A stretch of 64,000 bases of DNA. Source: Zasmidium citrigriseum (lineage: Eukaryota > Ascomycota > Dothideomycetes > Mycosphaerellales > Mycosphaerellaceae). The first letter of the stretch is position 1, and each line of letters starts with the position of its first letter. The notes under the pieces are model-generated. The model made no database searches. It was given only the letters and a program-made list of their open reading frames with translations, and was not told the origin of the DNA. The DNA lies in contig NHNW01000014.1 of assembly GCA_002786025.1 (NCBI GenBank), positions 744,001 through 808,000 on the forward strand, given 5' to 3'. Below, piece by piece: positions 51,583 through 62,525 of this stretch. The translations under genes and the position numbers were made by a program.

Positions 51583-53031
51583 ATGCATCCTTGGACAGGC
51601 ATGCACGACCAATACGAGGCTATGTCAGCCCCTCACCTGACAGAATCTGACTCTGTTGTCCTTCAAAACTTATTTCAGGACATCGCCGACGACGACCAGA
51701 GAAGAAGCCAACCAGAGGACGAATCGCATGACCGAGAAGCGGGAAAGGGGCAGCATGACCAAGAAGCCATTGAACGCCTCAAGGCGTTTAACAACCCAAA
51801 AGATTCGGAATTTCGAGCCACCGTCTTTGTGACATGGGACGACAAGGACATTCATCCTATTTTGAACCAATGGATTGTGCGGCCATATGCGAAAATCGCA
51901 ACTGGAATTGTCCGGCATCCGACTGATGTGGTCTTCTTCACACACATCCTGCTATACTTGTTCGTCAATGTGCCAAGCGCGATCTGGCTCTTCTACAACT
52001 TCACATACCTTCATGGCGCTCTCCACGTGGCCTTCACCTTCTGGTGTACTGGATCATTTACGCTGATGATGCACAATCACATCCACAACAATGGAGTGCT
52101 TTCGAAGAAGTGGGCTTGGCTGGACCTGACATTTCCATACATTCTGGAACCGCTGATGGGCCATACTTGGGACTCGTACTATTATCACCATGTCAAGCAC
52201 CACCATGTTGAAGGCAATGGACCGGACGATCTTTCTTCAACGATTCGATACCAGCGCGACGATCTGCTGAACTTTTTGCATTACTTCGCCCGATTCTTCT
52301 TCTTCATATGGCTGGACCTACCACTATACTTCATGCGGAAGAACAAACCAAACTTGGCCGCCCGCGCCTTCCTTTCCGAAGTGGCCAGTCTTGGATTGAT
52401 GTACTACATGACCTTCCATGTCAACACCAGAGCGGCCATTTTCGTCTTGATCATTCCATTTGTACTCTTGCGACTGGGTCTGATGATTGGAAACTGGGGA
52501 CAGCACGCTCTGGTGGACGAAATTGAACCGGACTCCGACTTCCGCTCCAGCATCACTCTCATCGACGTTCCCAGCAATCGATTCTGCTTCAACGACGGCT
52601 ACCACACAGCTCACCATCTAAACCCACGACGACACTGGCGAGACCAACCTCTCCACTTCTTGCAATCGAAGGAGGCATTTCGCGAGGGACGGGCTCTGGT
52701 CTTCCACAACATCGACTACCTCATGATGACTGTCAAACTGCTTCAGAAAGATTACATGCATCTTGCGAAGTGCCTTGTCCCGATTGGAGATCAGATTGGA
52801 ATGTCTCAGCAGGAGATTGCGGATATGCTTAGGACGAAGACTCGGCGCTTCACAGAAGAAGAGATCCAGGCCAAGTTCAAGCAAGCACCAAAGCCCGCCG
52901 CAACCAAGCGCCGGAGATCGAGTCTGAGGGCAGCCATCTCGAAAGCAGCAAGTCGTATTCCTGAGGCTCTTGCTCCGATGGCACTGAGCTCGTCCAGAGT
53001 CGAAGCCGATCTGGTTCGAAAAGACCAGTAA
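51583..53031 (+). CDS. Membrane fatty acid desaturase
   Basis: Single exon, 482 aa from ATG 51583. The three histidine boxes of the membrane desaturase/hydroxylase fold are present: HNHIH at about 164-168, HHVKHHH at about 202-208 and HTAHH at about 341-345. They are separated by hydrophobic pairs such as VVFFTHILLYLFVNV, FTFWCTGSFTLMM, FFFFIWLDLPLYFM and AIFVLIIPFVLLRLGLMIG. The order HxHxH, HxxxHHH, HxxHH resembles the FA_desaturase family. Regiospecificity cannot be read. There is no cytochrome b5 domain; the tail is basic (KRRRSSLRAAISKAASR). It probably acts in the ER on lipid acyl chains. Confidence 0.85.
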   Translation: MHPWTGMHDQYEAMSAPHLTESDSVVLQNLFQDIADDDQRRSQPEDESHDREAGKGQHDQEAIERLKAFNNPKDSEFRATVFVTWDDKDIHPILNQWIVRPYAKIATGIVRHPTDVVFFTHILLYLFVNVPSAIWLFYNFTYLHGALHVAFTFWCTGSFTLMMHNHIHNNGVLSKKWAWLDLTFPYILEPLMGHTWDSYYYHHVKHHHVEGNGPDDLSSTIRYQRDDLLNFLHYFARFFFFIWLDLPLYFMRKNKPNLAARAFLSEVASLGLMYYMTFHVNTRAAIFVLIIPFVLLRLGLMIGNWGQHALVDEIEPDSDFRSSITLIDVPSNRFCFNDGYHTAHHLNPRRHWRDQPLHFLQSKEAFREGRALVFHNIDYLMMTVKLLQKDYMHLAKCLVPIGDQIGMSQQEIADMLRTKTRRFTEEEIQAKFKQAPKPAATKRRRSSLRAAISKAASRIPEALAPMALSSSRVEADLVRKDQ

Positions 53032-53390
53032 AAACGACACCGATGATGCTCGGGAGAGTAGCCTCAGACTATGACAGATTGTGAATACGCAGAAGCGACA
53101 TCGACGGAGAAAGAACCAGGCAAGAGAAAAGACTGGATCGGAGGTATAGACTGTATAGAGGGAAGCCCGTAATGTAATTAAAAGATCGAGAGACAGAGAC
53201 TGTACAGCAACGGCCGCGGAGTATTGTTGACTTTCATTGAACGAACGCATCCCACGCCGCCGAATTCAATTGAATCCTTCTCGTACCCGCACAGACCAAT
53301 CCTGTGCCGCTTCATCCAAGTTCACTTCATCAACCAGAACCCTCATTTACATCCATCGTCAAATCACAACTTTTGCTGCCAACCTTCACG
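53032..53390. other. Intergenic/leader of the small membrane protein gene
   Basis: Includes the desaturase 3' UTR and a C-rich leader from about 53240. Nothing else seen. Confidence 0.5.
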
Positions 53391-53711
53391 ATGTCAATCC
53401 AAGGCCCCTTCTCAAAAATCTTCTACGGAATACAGCTCGGCACGCTCGACGCAGTCATCTACGTGTGCCTGCTATTCCTGACAGCCGAAATCACAGACAA
53501 CGACGGGCGGATGTTCTGTCGCGGCATTGGATTCTTGCTCTGCCTCATGGCCCAGCTGTTCACGGCAGCATATGCAGTGGAGAATGGCCTGGATCCTCGG
53601 AATCCTGTGCTTGAGGCTGGGTATACAACGTTGGGAGTGATGGTGGGAGCTATGGGTGTCTGGCGGGTGTATGTGGAGTGGCAAAGGAGGCAGAGGGTGG
53701 AGAAGAAATAG
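53391..53711 (+). CDS. Small membrane protein (106 aa)
   Basis: ATG 53391 in a good context (TTCACGATGTC) starts MSIQGPFSKIFYGIQ. Three hydrophobic segments are visible: LDAVIYVCLLFLTAEI, GIGFLLCLMAQLFTAAYAV and YTTLGVMVGAMGVWRVYV, and the C-terminus is basic (EWQRRQRVEKK). I do not recognise the family. It ends about 75 bp from the convergent MFS transporter gene. The open frame, start context and helix pattern make it likely to be real. Confidence 0.62.
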   Translation: MSIQGPFSKIFYGIQLGTLDAVIYVCLLFLTAEITDNDGRMFCRGIGFLLCLMAQLFTAAYAVENGLDPRNPVLEAGYTTLGVMVGAMGVWRVYVEWQRRQRVEKK

Positions 53712-53785
53712 AGAAGTCGGTGGTGTTGGAAAGCAAGAAGGCAAGCATTGTATGGGTGATGCTGAGAGTGGACGTGACCAGCCTT

Positions 53786-55588
53786 TCAGCCGGTGCCCTT
53801 GGGTGTCTGGTTGAGATTATCCACTGGATCCATCTCATCTGCTGAGTCCCCATTCTGGCCCAGACCGATATCTTTCAGGAAAAGTGACAAGATCCCGCAG
53901 AAGCAAGACAACGCGAACAATAACCACCAAACACCTCGCAGTGCCTCGGTGTACGCTTGCAGCAGTTCTCGGTTCTCCAAGGGTCCTTGACGCAGGAAGA
54001 AGGAAATCGTCTCCAATGATGCTGCACTTTCAGCAATGACCGAGGCATTCTGCTGCAGGACTGGCGATGTCGAATCCATCACTCTCTTCTTCAGGGTGTT
54101 TTGCACCATTGAGTTGCCCATAACGATGCCCAGTGCTTGCCCAACAGCTCGAACGAATCCAACCAAGCCAGAAGCAATGGCAGAATGCTCCTTAGCAACA
54201 GGTGCCTGAGCTGACGTTGTGGTCGAGATGAACAAAATACCGAGCCCTATGCCGGCTGGTACATTCAGGAAGATCCATTTCTGCACCGAGGTGGTTGCGT
54301 CTAGGAGAAGCAAGAGTCCACACCCCAGAGCCATGATTGCCCAGCCAGTGATTATCAGAAGCTTATACTTCCTCGTTTTTGATACCAGGATTCCGGTGAT
54401 GATAGTGGCGAGCCCCGACAGCACGGTCTCAGGCAGCAAAGCGATGCCCGATATCAAGGCTGAATAGCCCTTGACAATCTGGTAGTAGAGGGGCAAGTAG
54501 AAGATCATGGCAAACTGCAACACGCCAGTAGCGAAGGTCGCCACCAGAGAGACGGCTACTGTGCGATCGTTCAAGATTGTCAATGGCAAGATCGGGTTCG
54601 TAGGAACGATCGCCTCGTAGACGAGCCAGGCAATCAAGCCAGTCAGTCCAAGGGCGAGGGGAACCAGAGTCTGATATGAGTCCCATGGATACATTACTCC
54701 GCCCCATGTAATCGGGACGAAGACGCTGGATAGGCTGGCGACCAGAAGAGCGGATCCAACAAAGTCAATCCTCTTGCAGTAGGAACTTGAAGAGACAGCT
54801 GCGTCAGAAGTCAGCGGTGATTTACCAAGAAGTGTCTCCTCAAACAATCCTACCAAGATCACTCTGCCCACCTGTGCGTGGGATCTTCAAGAACATGCCG
54901 ACAAGGATCAGTGCGAAGGCGTTGATGGGAAGAGCAATCCAGAATATCCTGTTGGATCGTTCAGCAGCAGAGAGATGAAGAGCAAACAAGTATTTACCAT
55001 CGCCACGAGACTCGATCACTGAATGCGCCACCCATCACTGGCCCAATCGAAGAGCCAAAGAGCCACACCATCCCATTGATTCCAAGAGCTTTCGGTCTCC
55101 AGACAGGGTCGAACAGATCCGTGATTGCAACGTACCTGCAAAAGAGTCAGTAGATTGTTGAACAAGCTAGGACATGTCACAAACATCATTGCCACGATGC
55201 CCCCACCTCCAATACCTTGCAGGACTCTGCCCGCGAGAAGCGCTGCGATGCCGTGCGCAGTACCACACACGACCGTGCCCGTCAGAAAGAGGAGCAACGC
55301 GATCAGGCATATCGGCCGTCGCCCGAAGGCGTTCGAAAGTGGAGGAAAGATCGGAAGAAAGGTCGCTGAGCCCAGCGTGTATGCTACGCCGGCCCAGTAC
55401 GCTTGAAGAGTGGTGATGTGTAGGTCGTCTTCGATGATCTGGATAGACGTTAGAGAAGATAAGGAGGTGGGAGTGGTCTCGCTCACTGGCAGAGATGGGG
55501 ACAGAGCGACTGCGTCGAGGGAGACAATGAGGCTCCCGGCCAGAATACCGGTGAAGCCCCATGTTGATGAGTGCTCTCCGATCTCCAT
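53786..55588 (-). CDS. MFS drug/toxin efflux transporter (DHA2-type, 14 helices)
   Basis: Four exons: 55185-55588, 54998-55135, 54872-54948 and 53786-54798, with introns of 49, 49 and 73 nt; 543 aa. The first exon carries LDAVALSPSLPV and the motif A-like NAFGRRPICLIALLLF, then GRVLQGIGGGGIVAMM, which reads on into YVAITDLFDP only after splicing at the GTTTGT donor. Exon 2 holds GSSIGPVMGGAFSDRVSWRW, the motif C region of exporters, and exon 4 the remaining helices through KDIGLGQNGDS. Such transporters export small toxic molecules or secondary metabolites across the plasma membrane. It lies 6 kb from the monooxygenase group, so a link is possible but not shown. Confidence 0.9.
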
Positions 55589-55873
55589 TTGATGTCGATG
55601 TTGGTTGCGAATAAGGGAAAGCCTTGGGTCACTCAGAATTGAAGATTTTCAGGGCAGCACCTTCCAAGGAGCGTCAGGTGGAAGTCGCGGATGAGAATAA
55701 AATTAGGAAAGTTCAGTGAGAGGAAATGCTAAATGAATCGAAGTGAATGTTCTTACGTGAATATGGCGTTGCGTCCTCTGCGCACCTCGCAATCAATGAT
55801 GCCAGCAATGTCTAGTCGCTCCCTTCATTCTCTATTCCCTGCTCCGTACATGTGTCATTCACACTGACTCGCT
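55589..55873. other. Intergenic, presumed MFS promoter
   Basis: Just under 300 bp without recognisable features. Confidence 0.45.
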
Positions 55874-57175
55874 TCAAAGCGCTGTTGCGTTTTCTGCCTT
55901 CTTCTTCTCCAAGTTTGCAAGATACTCTGGATCCTCGTGCCCGGCATAGAGGTATTTGTGGGACCATTCTCGTGCAGCTCTGACGACGGCACAGCCATAC
56001 CGATGCTTTTGCCAGTCTGGTGATCGTCTCACCTCCTCAAACAACACTTGGTGATGTAGTGGCGGTGCACGTGAGCCTGGCAATTGGTAGAAGGGCTCAT
56101 ATCTCACAATATCATCGAAAACCCTGGCCGTTTGCTCTTCGAGGTTGTCTCTGAGACGGCGGATCTGCATCGCACGGCTTTCATCTCCAAGCGCAACAGC
56201 CAGCCACTGTGCATCTCGCATGAGTCCATCGACTCCCTGCGAGTGACGGAATCGTGGATGTGCAATCGCGTTACGTAGATGGACCACTTGCTCAATGTGA
56301 CCCACAGCGCTCAGAGAAACCTTGTTGCCAACATCGCGACCGATCGAGTTCTCGATCTCTTCTCTCCCGAAGCGGACTGATCTTGGGCCATGAAGATAAT
56401 ATTGCTTCTGCCCCTCGGGCCACTGCTTTCGGATAGAGTGCCATAGAGAGTCTTGTGCAAGGGCGTGGGCTCTTCTCAGGAGCCGTAGTTGCCTGTCGAG
56501 AGGGACGTAAGCATTTCCGGCGGGCGTAGAGTAGAAGTCGTTGTCCAAGAGGCGAGTCTTCCTTCTCAGCGTTCCGACCTCGTCCTCCTGGGCATCGAAC
56601 TGAATGTCCGCTGGCACGTCGTCAGTATCGGGAGGTGAAACAAAGTCTAGGCTTGGATCATGAGCTGCTTCGGCTGCTTCCCACGCTGCCTCTTGAGCCT
56701 CCCTCTCCCTCACTTGCGTCGTGTAGGTCGTTCCGAATTCCCGCGCCGTATAAGGCCTTGAAGTCTTCTCTGACGACGTGAAAGTGTGTCGAAGATATCC
56801 AGTGTTCTCAACAGTTGGCTTCTCGATGATGCAGCCGTCGATGTACCCAGTGGAATTTGCAGACTCATCGTTCTTGGGGATGTTCTTGGAGGGTGAGGAG
56901 GGTGAGGGCAGCTCCACTTGCTGACTCTTGTTCACAGAGGCCGTGGTGGGCCTGGCGTACGACGGGGCATTCGAGGCGGAAGAAGCTCGCGAGGACGAGG
57001 CTCCGCTACCGTAGCCCGAGTCTCGACGAGCTGTACGATTCCTTTGAGGGTGCAAGGCGTTCTGGGCTGCCGCAGCCTTGAGACGCGCATTCTCGGAGTT
57101 CACCTTCTCAAGTTCCTGCTTGAGCCGGGCGATCTCCTTCTCTTGCTGCTTCTGTACGGAGGCGATGAGCTTCAT
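55874..57175 (-). CDS. Hypothetical protein with N-terminal coiled coil
   Basis: The frame is open from 57256; the likely start is ATG 57175 (MKLIASVQKQQEKEI), giving 433 aa. Residues 1-40 are a bZIP-like coiled coil (KEIARLKQELEKVNSENARL) but without a basic region of the bZIP type before it. A Ser/Pro-rich linker follows, then an Ala/Glu helix (REREAQEAAWEAAEAAHD). The C-terminal 200 residues look folded: LDRQLRLLRRAHALAQDSLW, VVHLRNAIAHPRFRHSQGVD and WLAVALGDESRAMQIRRLRD. The family is not recognised. Confidence 0.62.
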   Translation of the reverse strand: MKLIASVQKQQEKEIARLKQELEKVNSENARLKAAAAQNALHPQRNRTARRDSGYGSGASSSRASSASNAPSYARPTTASVNKSQQVELPSPSSPSKNIPKNDESANSTGYIDGCIIEKPTVENTGYLRHTFTSSEKTSRPYTAREFGTTYTTQVREREAQEAAWEAAEAAHDPSLDFVSPPDTDDVPADIQFDAQEDEVGTLRRKTRLLDNDFYSTPAGNAYVPLDRQLRLLRRAHALAQDSLWHSIRKQWPEGQKQYYLHGPRSVRFGREEIENSIGRDVGNKVSLSAVGHIEQVVHLRNAIAHPRFRHSQGVDGLMRDAQWLAVALGDESRAMQIRRLRDNLEEQTARVFDDIVRYEPFYQLPGSRAPPLHHQVLFEEVRRSPDWQKHRYGCAVVRAAREWSHKYLYAGHEDPEYLANLEKKKAENATAL

Positions 57176-58488
57176 GATTGCGTAGTCGTGTGCGAAATCG
57201 TAGAGAAATGTTTGAAAATGTGTCAGAATGTATCTCACCTCCAAGACGATCAGCACCGCGACTTATATAAAACAGCTCGAAGCATGTTCGAAAGGCGTTG
57301 TGCGCTCACCTAAATGACATTTAGCATCTAGCCAGTGGGGTTTGGGAGCAATGCTGTTGCTTTCCAACGAAGCAGACCTTACCAATACAATGGAATTGTG
57401 TTGAACAAAGAGCGCACTAGTTTTGACCGATACGACAAAGCCATTCGCCTGTGTATTGCATAGCGGAACCTGTCCCTCGGCTCAGAGCGCCCACAAACAC
57501 GATACGTGGGCTTGTTTGGGCGGTTGAAGACTGGTAAGCGGAAACATCGAAGAGGATAACGCTGCATACTTCGTGCCATGTGGGCCCTACATCCATCATG
57601 TCAGCCAAGCAACAAACCAAACGCCGTTGATTGGACGACACGTACCAAACATCCTGCGGCTCGCTGGTAGTTTCGCGAATGCGTCCAGGCGACAGTGCGT
57701 GAGTCACCAATATCCGGTCGTCGTGGCTTGCAGGATCAGCTGCTGTATATCCAAGATTGAGAGTGCGTATAGACTGGCGAGACAAGTTATATCGGCATCT
57801 TAACAATTAACGAGAGTAGAGGATAGAACGGAGAAGAGTGACGAGACGAAGGAAAATAGGGAACATAAGAAGAGCTGCCAAGGTGCGCTGTCTGAGACAT
57901 TGGATGGGACGCATGCTACACTCAACACATTGACATCGATACGCTCTGCCAAATGTCAGCGCCTGCGCTCTGCCTAAGTGAAACAGCGAAGTACCCAGCA
58001 TACCGTTTTCATTCGATCATACTCCAGCCTCGGTCTCGATGTCTTGGTAACGAGCGTCGGTGCTAGAGTCGTCGCTGTACAAGTTAAGGTGGGTGGACCG
58101 AGTCGGGTCCGCTGCCTGGCAATGGATGCGCTCCGTAGCTGTAAGCTAGCCACAGTCTGATGAGCCCCTTCGCCGGATGCTTCCGGCTGCTCAGGTAGGC
58201 ATGCTTTCTGAGAATCTTTTGCTTCTCGTGCATCGGCACAGGACAGTCGGCGACCGGATCGTGGCGACGACATGGTGCTGTGAAATCTGCAGTCGGATGT
58301 GTCTGAGAGAAAAAAGAGGTAGCGCATGAGCAAAGTACTCAGGGCGAGTCAACTAGATTCGATTCGTCAATACATCGCATGAAAGCGCTCTCTACCTTCG
58401 CACCCTTGCGCCCAACGCCATGCCTTCATGCCTTCGTGTCGGTCCAGGATCTCATCGTGATCACTGGAAGTGATCCTCTCAAATCTCC
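57176..58488. other. 1.3-kb intergenic region
   Basis: No supported gene. Minus-strand frames at 57417 and 57974 have no recognisable motif. Confidence 0.45.
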
Positions 58489-59235
58489 TCAACTCTTGAG
58501 CGCTTCTAATCTGCCCCTCATTTGGGCCAGCATCTCCTCCGAATCTAACTCCTCTTCTTCGGCTGGCTGCGCCTCGACTGGCCCAACGGGTTCCGTAGGT
58601 AGTTGTGTTCCAGGCGTCTGCACTTTATCCTTCAAGACTTCGCCCAATATCTTGTCGACCTCGGCTTCGGCCTCTTCATCTTCGTTCTCCAACAAGTCGT
58701 TGTTCGGCATGGAGTCCTCCATCATCTCCTCAATGATCCCTGCCTTGACCAACTCTTGACTCAACTCCCTCATCGTCCCAGTAAGTTCCGGTAGCTTCAC
58801 CAGCGTATTCACATCTTTCATTATGCCTGTGCTGTTCTTGATACTCCCCTCGATCTTGCGCATCGCAAACGCTTCATTGACTTGGAAGCCTACGCTCTGG
58901 AGCGTTGCCCTGCTCGTGGCTAGTCTCTGACTCTGTTTCCTTGCTCGTATCAACTCTTTCGCGAATAATCGAGTTTCCTGAGCGGCTTGTTTGGATTGTG
59001 ACGGGTTCTTTTGGGCGCGTTTGGAGGCTTGGATGATGAGGTTTCGGGTTTTGGATTCTACGGCTTTGAGATTCTGGATGTCGCGATCGATTTTTCGGGT
59101 ATTCTGTCGCACCAGAGCATTGCACTTTCGTTTCTGACCAAAGGGTTAGACAGATTTGGAGGAGGCACTCGAGTCAGGCGGGCATACTTGCTCCTCTGGC
59201 GTGGGGCCATAGAAGAACTTCCTTACGCCGTCCAT
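58489..59235 (-). CDS. vps24: ESCRT-III subunit Vps24 (CHMP3)
   Basis: Exons 59188-59235 and 58489-59133 with a 54-nt intron (donor GTATGC, branch TCTAAC, phase 0) encode 230 aa, normal for Vps24. Exon 1 reads MDGVRKFFYGPTPEEQ, the amphipathic N-terminus, and exon 2 continues KRKCNALVRQNTRKIDRDI, the basic helix 1. The acidic C-terminal half ends with EEMLAQMRGRLEALKS, fitting a MIM1-type motif that binds the MIT domain of Vps4. Vps24 caps and bundles Snf7 polymers on endosomes to form intralumenal vesicles. It is divergent from sba1 over about 560 bp. Confidence 0.93.
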
Positions 59236-59792
59236 AATCGCGGGAATTCGAGGGTTGTTTCAGGGTCGCAAGATCATCTCCAGGGCGTAACTGAGGGATT
59301 GAGGTGTTTGACGAGCATTATATAGGCGTATGTCGTGTGAATGGACGGGCATGTGACAGCAGGCGGCAGGAGATGAAGTTGCGATGCGGGCTGGGCCGCG
59401 CAGGTGACGTTGTGCGGGAAGCTTTCCACACTGCGAGCAATCGTGGGGCTGGGACGGCAAAGGCGAGACGACCACCTCAACACAACACTTCCACCGAGAT
59501 ACTCGCCGGGCCAGACAGCCCTTGCAGCACCTGTAAGTCAATCATTCACTTACCACAGTGATATCATAAAATCACGTGCTGGGAGCCGTCCGTTTCGGGC
59601 AGCTGCGATGAACATCACGTCCAGCCGCACCCGCACTGAGCTTTTCTGGAGCATTCGGACTGATTCCAGACTAGCAGCTCTTCAAGCCTTGTCATCCTCT
59701 GCCTGCAACACCTCTCTGTGTACCTGCAGCTTGAAGTATACAATCCAGACCGACTACACATCCTCAACCTCTCTTCTACGAATACCGTCACC
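59236..59792. promoter_or_regulatory. Divergent promoter of vps24 and sba1
   Basis: 557 bp between the two start codons; the sba1 side ends in a C/T-rich leader. Frames within it are not supported. Confidence 0.5.
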
Positions 59793-60567
59793 ATGGAGGT
59801 CCCCAAGAACACCACCGACGTCAAGGAATTCCACAGCAAATCAATCACTCCCGAAGGTCGGTCCTCTCAGCTAGCATCCTTGGATCCTATACTGACCCCA
59901 ACAAACAGTCACCTGGGCACAGCGCTCCAGCGCATCGGACGCCGAAAAGAACCACATCTTCCTCGCCATCAACGTACCCGATGTCGACCCCAAGAAGATC
60001 AAGCTCGATGTGCAGCCAACGAAGTTGACCTTCACCGGCTACAGCGACACCAAGAAGGCCGAATACCACGTCGAGCTCGAATTCTACGCCGAGATCGACC
60101 CGTCCGCGTCGAAGATCAACCACTCTCCCCGCGCTGTTGAGATGGTCCTGCAGAAGAAGGAGCTTGGTGAGGAGTACTGGCCGCGGTTGCTCAAGGACAC
60201 CAAGAAGGTGCATTTCTTGAAGACCGATTTCGACAAGGTGAGATTGCAGACGTGTTCCCGAGGTTGACAAGCGAGCATGGACTGACGAGCTACGTTACAG
60301 TGGGTCGATGAGGATGAGCAGGATGCCATCCCAGACGACGATGACTACATGAGCCGCATGGGCGGAATGGGAGGCATGGGAGGCGACGGCGGCTTCGGCG
60401 GTATCGACTTCAGCAAGCTCGGCGGCGCAGCTGGCATGGGCGGCGGAGATGAGGAAGAGGAAGAAGACGACGAGGAGGACGACGAGGAGATGCCAGGACT
60501 AGAAGGCGATGAGGCCCAGGCCGGCGCACAAAAGGACGGCGGCAAGAAGATCGAGGAAGTGGAGTAA
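59793..60567 (+). CDS. sba1: Hsp90 co-chaperone p23/Sba1
   Basis: Exons 59793-59856, 59909-60237 and 60301-60567 give 219 aa. The CS domain starts VTWAQRSSASDAEKNHIFLA and includes KLDVQPTKLTFTGYS, YHVELEFYAEID, PRAVEMVLQKKE and YWPRLLKDTKKVHFLKTDFDKW. The Trp-Pro-Arg-Leu-Leu stretch and the WVDEDEQD ending are diagnostic of p23. The tail is rich in Gly-Met (RMGGMGGMGG) and very acidic (EEEEEDDEEDDEE), as in fungal Sba1. It stabilises the closed ATP state of Hsp90 and slows its ATPase, in cytosol and nucleus. Confidence 0.95.
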
Positions 60568-60879
60568 AGTCTCTCTGTTTGAGAAATCTCCGCTTCGTCT
60601 CTGTGCGCCAGAGGAGTGAGGAGTTGGGGCAAGCGAGTGGGGTTGTAGATGGTGTGGCTCCATACTGCTGCTTTTACCGTTCACATCAAAGGTGGAGGAC
60701 CAGCATGGGCTTTGTTTTGCATAGCAAGCGAGTCCGGAGCCCTTGATGCTATTCCTCGCAGGGTGATACATCCTCGAGGCAATGCTATGGTAACGTGTAA
60801 TGGCTTGAAAAGAAAGACTTAAATGAAAAGCGAACAGTCAAAACTTCCCTACACAAGAATGATGGTATTGTTTCTCCCG
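60568..60879. other. Convergent 3' region of sba1 and the TPR gene
   Basis: About 310 bp of 3' UTRs; nothing else seen. Confidence 0.5.
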
Positions 60880-61800
60880 TCACTTCTTCCCTGGATTCTG
60901 GTTGAAATTCATGCTATATCCTCCACTCTTCTCGTCTTTGGTGAATTGGAAGTTCTCCGTACTGAGGCCGAACGGCTTCAGGATGGAGTTGCCCAAGCCT
61001 TTCAACTTGTCCATCATCTCTGCCATTTCCTTTTCTTTGGCTTCATTCAACCTTGGAGTAAGCTTCCTCGCTTCCTCCGTCACGATCTTGCGATCTGTGG
61101 GAGAAAGACACAGCAACATCGTAGGCGAGAGCAGAATCCGATAATCCTCATCAGCACCCTGCAACGAGGACCATCCACCCACAGAAGTCTTCGCCTTTGC
61201 CCTTCGCATCAACAATTTGACCTGCAAATTCCGTATCTCCGAAAGGGTATGCCCACTCTGCTGAAGATTCTTGATCCTCTCCTCAATTTCATCGTCAACC
61301 TCCTCGACACCATCCTCTTTTTCCTGCTCATCGCCTTTCTTCTCGCCCTTTTTACTCAACTCCGGCAAAGGCTCCAACCGCTCCAAACTCTCAATCCCTT
61401 TCTCCGCACTCTCGATCGCTTCTTTCCATTCCTCCAATTTAATATGACAAGCCGCGATGTTACTCCTCAACACAGCGAGCTCGTAATCCAGATAATTTGG
61501 ACATGAGGCTAGAGCGCGGTCGTAGGTTTGGATTGCGCTGGAGAAGGAGCCTTTGCCGAAGAGTTGGTTTCCTTCGCCTTTTATGGAATTGGACTCGGCG
61601 AGGAGGGTGGCTTCTTCTGTTGGGGAGAAGCGTTCTATCGTCGGTTTGGAGGGGTTTGGTGTAGTTGTTGGTTGGGGTCGTGGGTTGGTGGGGGTTGGTC
61701 GAGTGTCTGGGTCTTCATTGTTGAGGGGGTGGAAGGATTCGTCGGAGTCGGAGTCGTAGGCGGGGATGTTTCCGCTGAGATGGCTTGATTTGGGAGGCAT
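60880..61800 (-). CDS. TPR protein related to TTC1
   Basis: Single exon, 306 aa from ATG 61800 (MPPKSSHLSGNIPAYDS); the frame is open 71 codons further upstream but that part looks like leader. After an acidic and Pro-rich start come TPR helices: LAESNSIKGEGNQLFGKGSF, SAIQTYDRALASCPNY, LAVLRSNIAACHIKLEEW and KEAIESAEKGIESL. A charged insert follows (KKGEKKGDEQEKEDG), then NLQVKLLMRRAKAKTSVGGW and a conserved end, MMDKLKGLGNSILKPFGLST. That last block and the length match TTC1-like proteins, which bind chaperones through the TPR clamp. Its position beside sba1 is suggestive but may be chance. Confidence 0.82.
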   Translation of the reverse strand: MPPKSSHLSGNIPAYDSDSDESFHPLNNEDPDTRPTPTNPRPQPTTTPNPSKPTIERFSPTEEATLLAESNSIKGEGNQLFGKGSFSSAIQTYDRALASCPNYLDYELAVLRSNIAACHIKLEEWKEAIESAEKGIESLERLEPLPELSKKGEKKGDEQEKEDGVEEVDDEIEERIKNLQQSGHTLSEIRNLQVKLLMRRAKAKTSVGGWSSLQGADEDYRILLSPTMLLCLSPTDRKIVTEEARKLTPRLNEAKEKEMAEMMDKLKGLGNSILKPFGLSTENFQFTKDEKSGGYSMNFNQNPGKK

Positions 61801-62525
61801 TGTGTGTGTCCGAGGGAGGTTTGTTGGATGTTGTTCGAAGCAACTCTTGAGAAGCTCAAGTGACGCTTCTGAAGATCGGAGGTGGGTCCGGCGGCGCTTT
61901 TCTAGGCCTAGCGTCGAGCAGGGATGTGTGAGTGAGTTTCGACAACGTTGCACTGCGCTGGTTTCTTCTGTTTTCCACGTCAATATGCAGTGCTGGCAAC
62001 GATCGCAGGCCACACCAATGCAGCGCCCTCATCGGTGAACACAGCATATGTCTCCAATCGACACTTCACCATACAGTCCGTGGCAGGGGAATCCAATCGG
62101 AAAGGAAGCCCGTGTTGTACGACCGACAGCGAACACCATGCTCACTTTAATGAGCATCGGAAGGCCTTATCATCGTCAAATCTGGTCACAGCAGATGTCT
62201 TTTGCATCCAAGCAGGCTTTTGTTGAACCTTGGGGTCCACGGCGAGATTGAGCCGTTCAAATTATCAGCGATGAAGCAGAGTCTTCAATCATGTGTAACC
62301 TATTGTCCATGCAAAGTCGGAAGGCAAGCCTGACCGCCTCAATCCGTCGGTGAGCCATTGCAAGACATATTGAGCTTGTTGGAATGATATGACCTGCTCA
62401 GGTTGATTCTGCTTCTTGTGCCTTGAGTACTGATTCAAAAGATACTAGACTTCCTCGCTTTCCAGACCCCAGGACCGCCCCGGCACTCATATGCAAGTAC
62501 CCGACAGATATTGCATCACTCAGAG
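61801..62525. other. Divergent spacer, TPR gene and MFS gene
   Basis: 725 bp; no gene recognised. Confidence 0.5.

Noticed and set aside
60345..60632. Poly-serine frame antisense to sba1
   Set aside because: Produced by the Glu/Asp-rich tail of Sba1 read in reverse.
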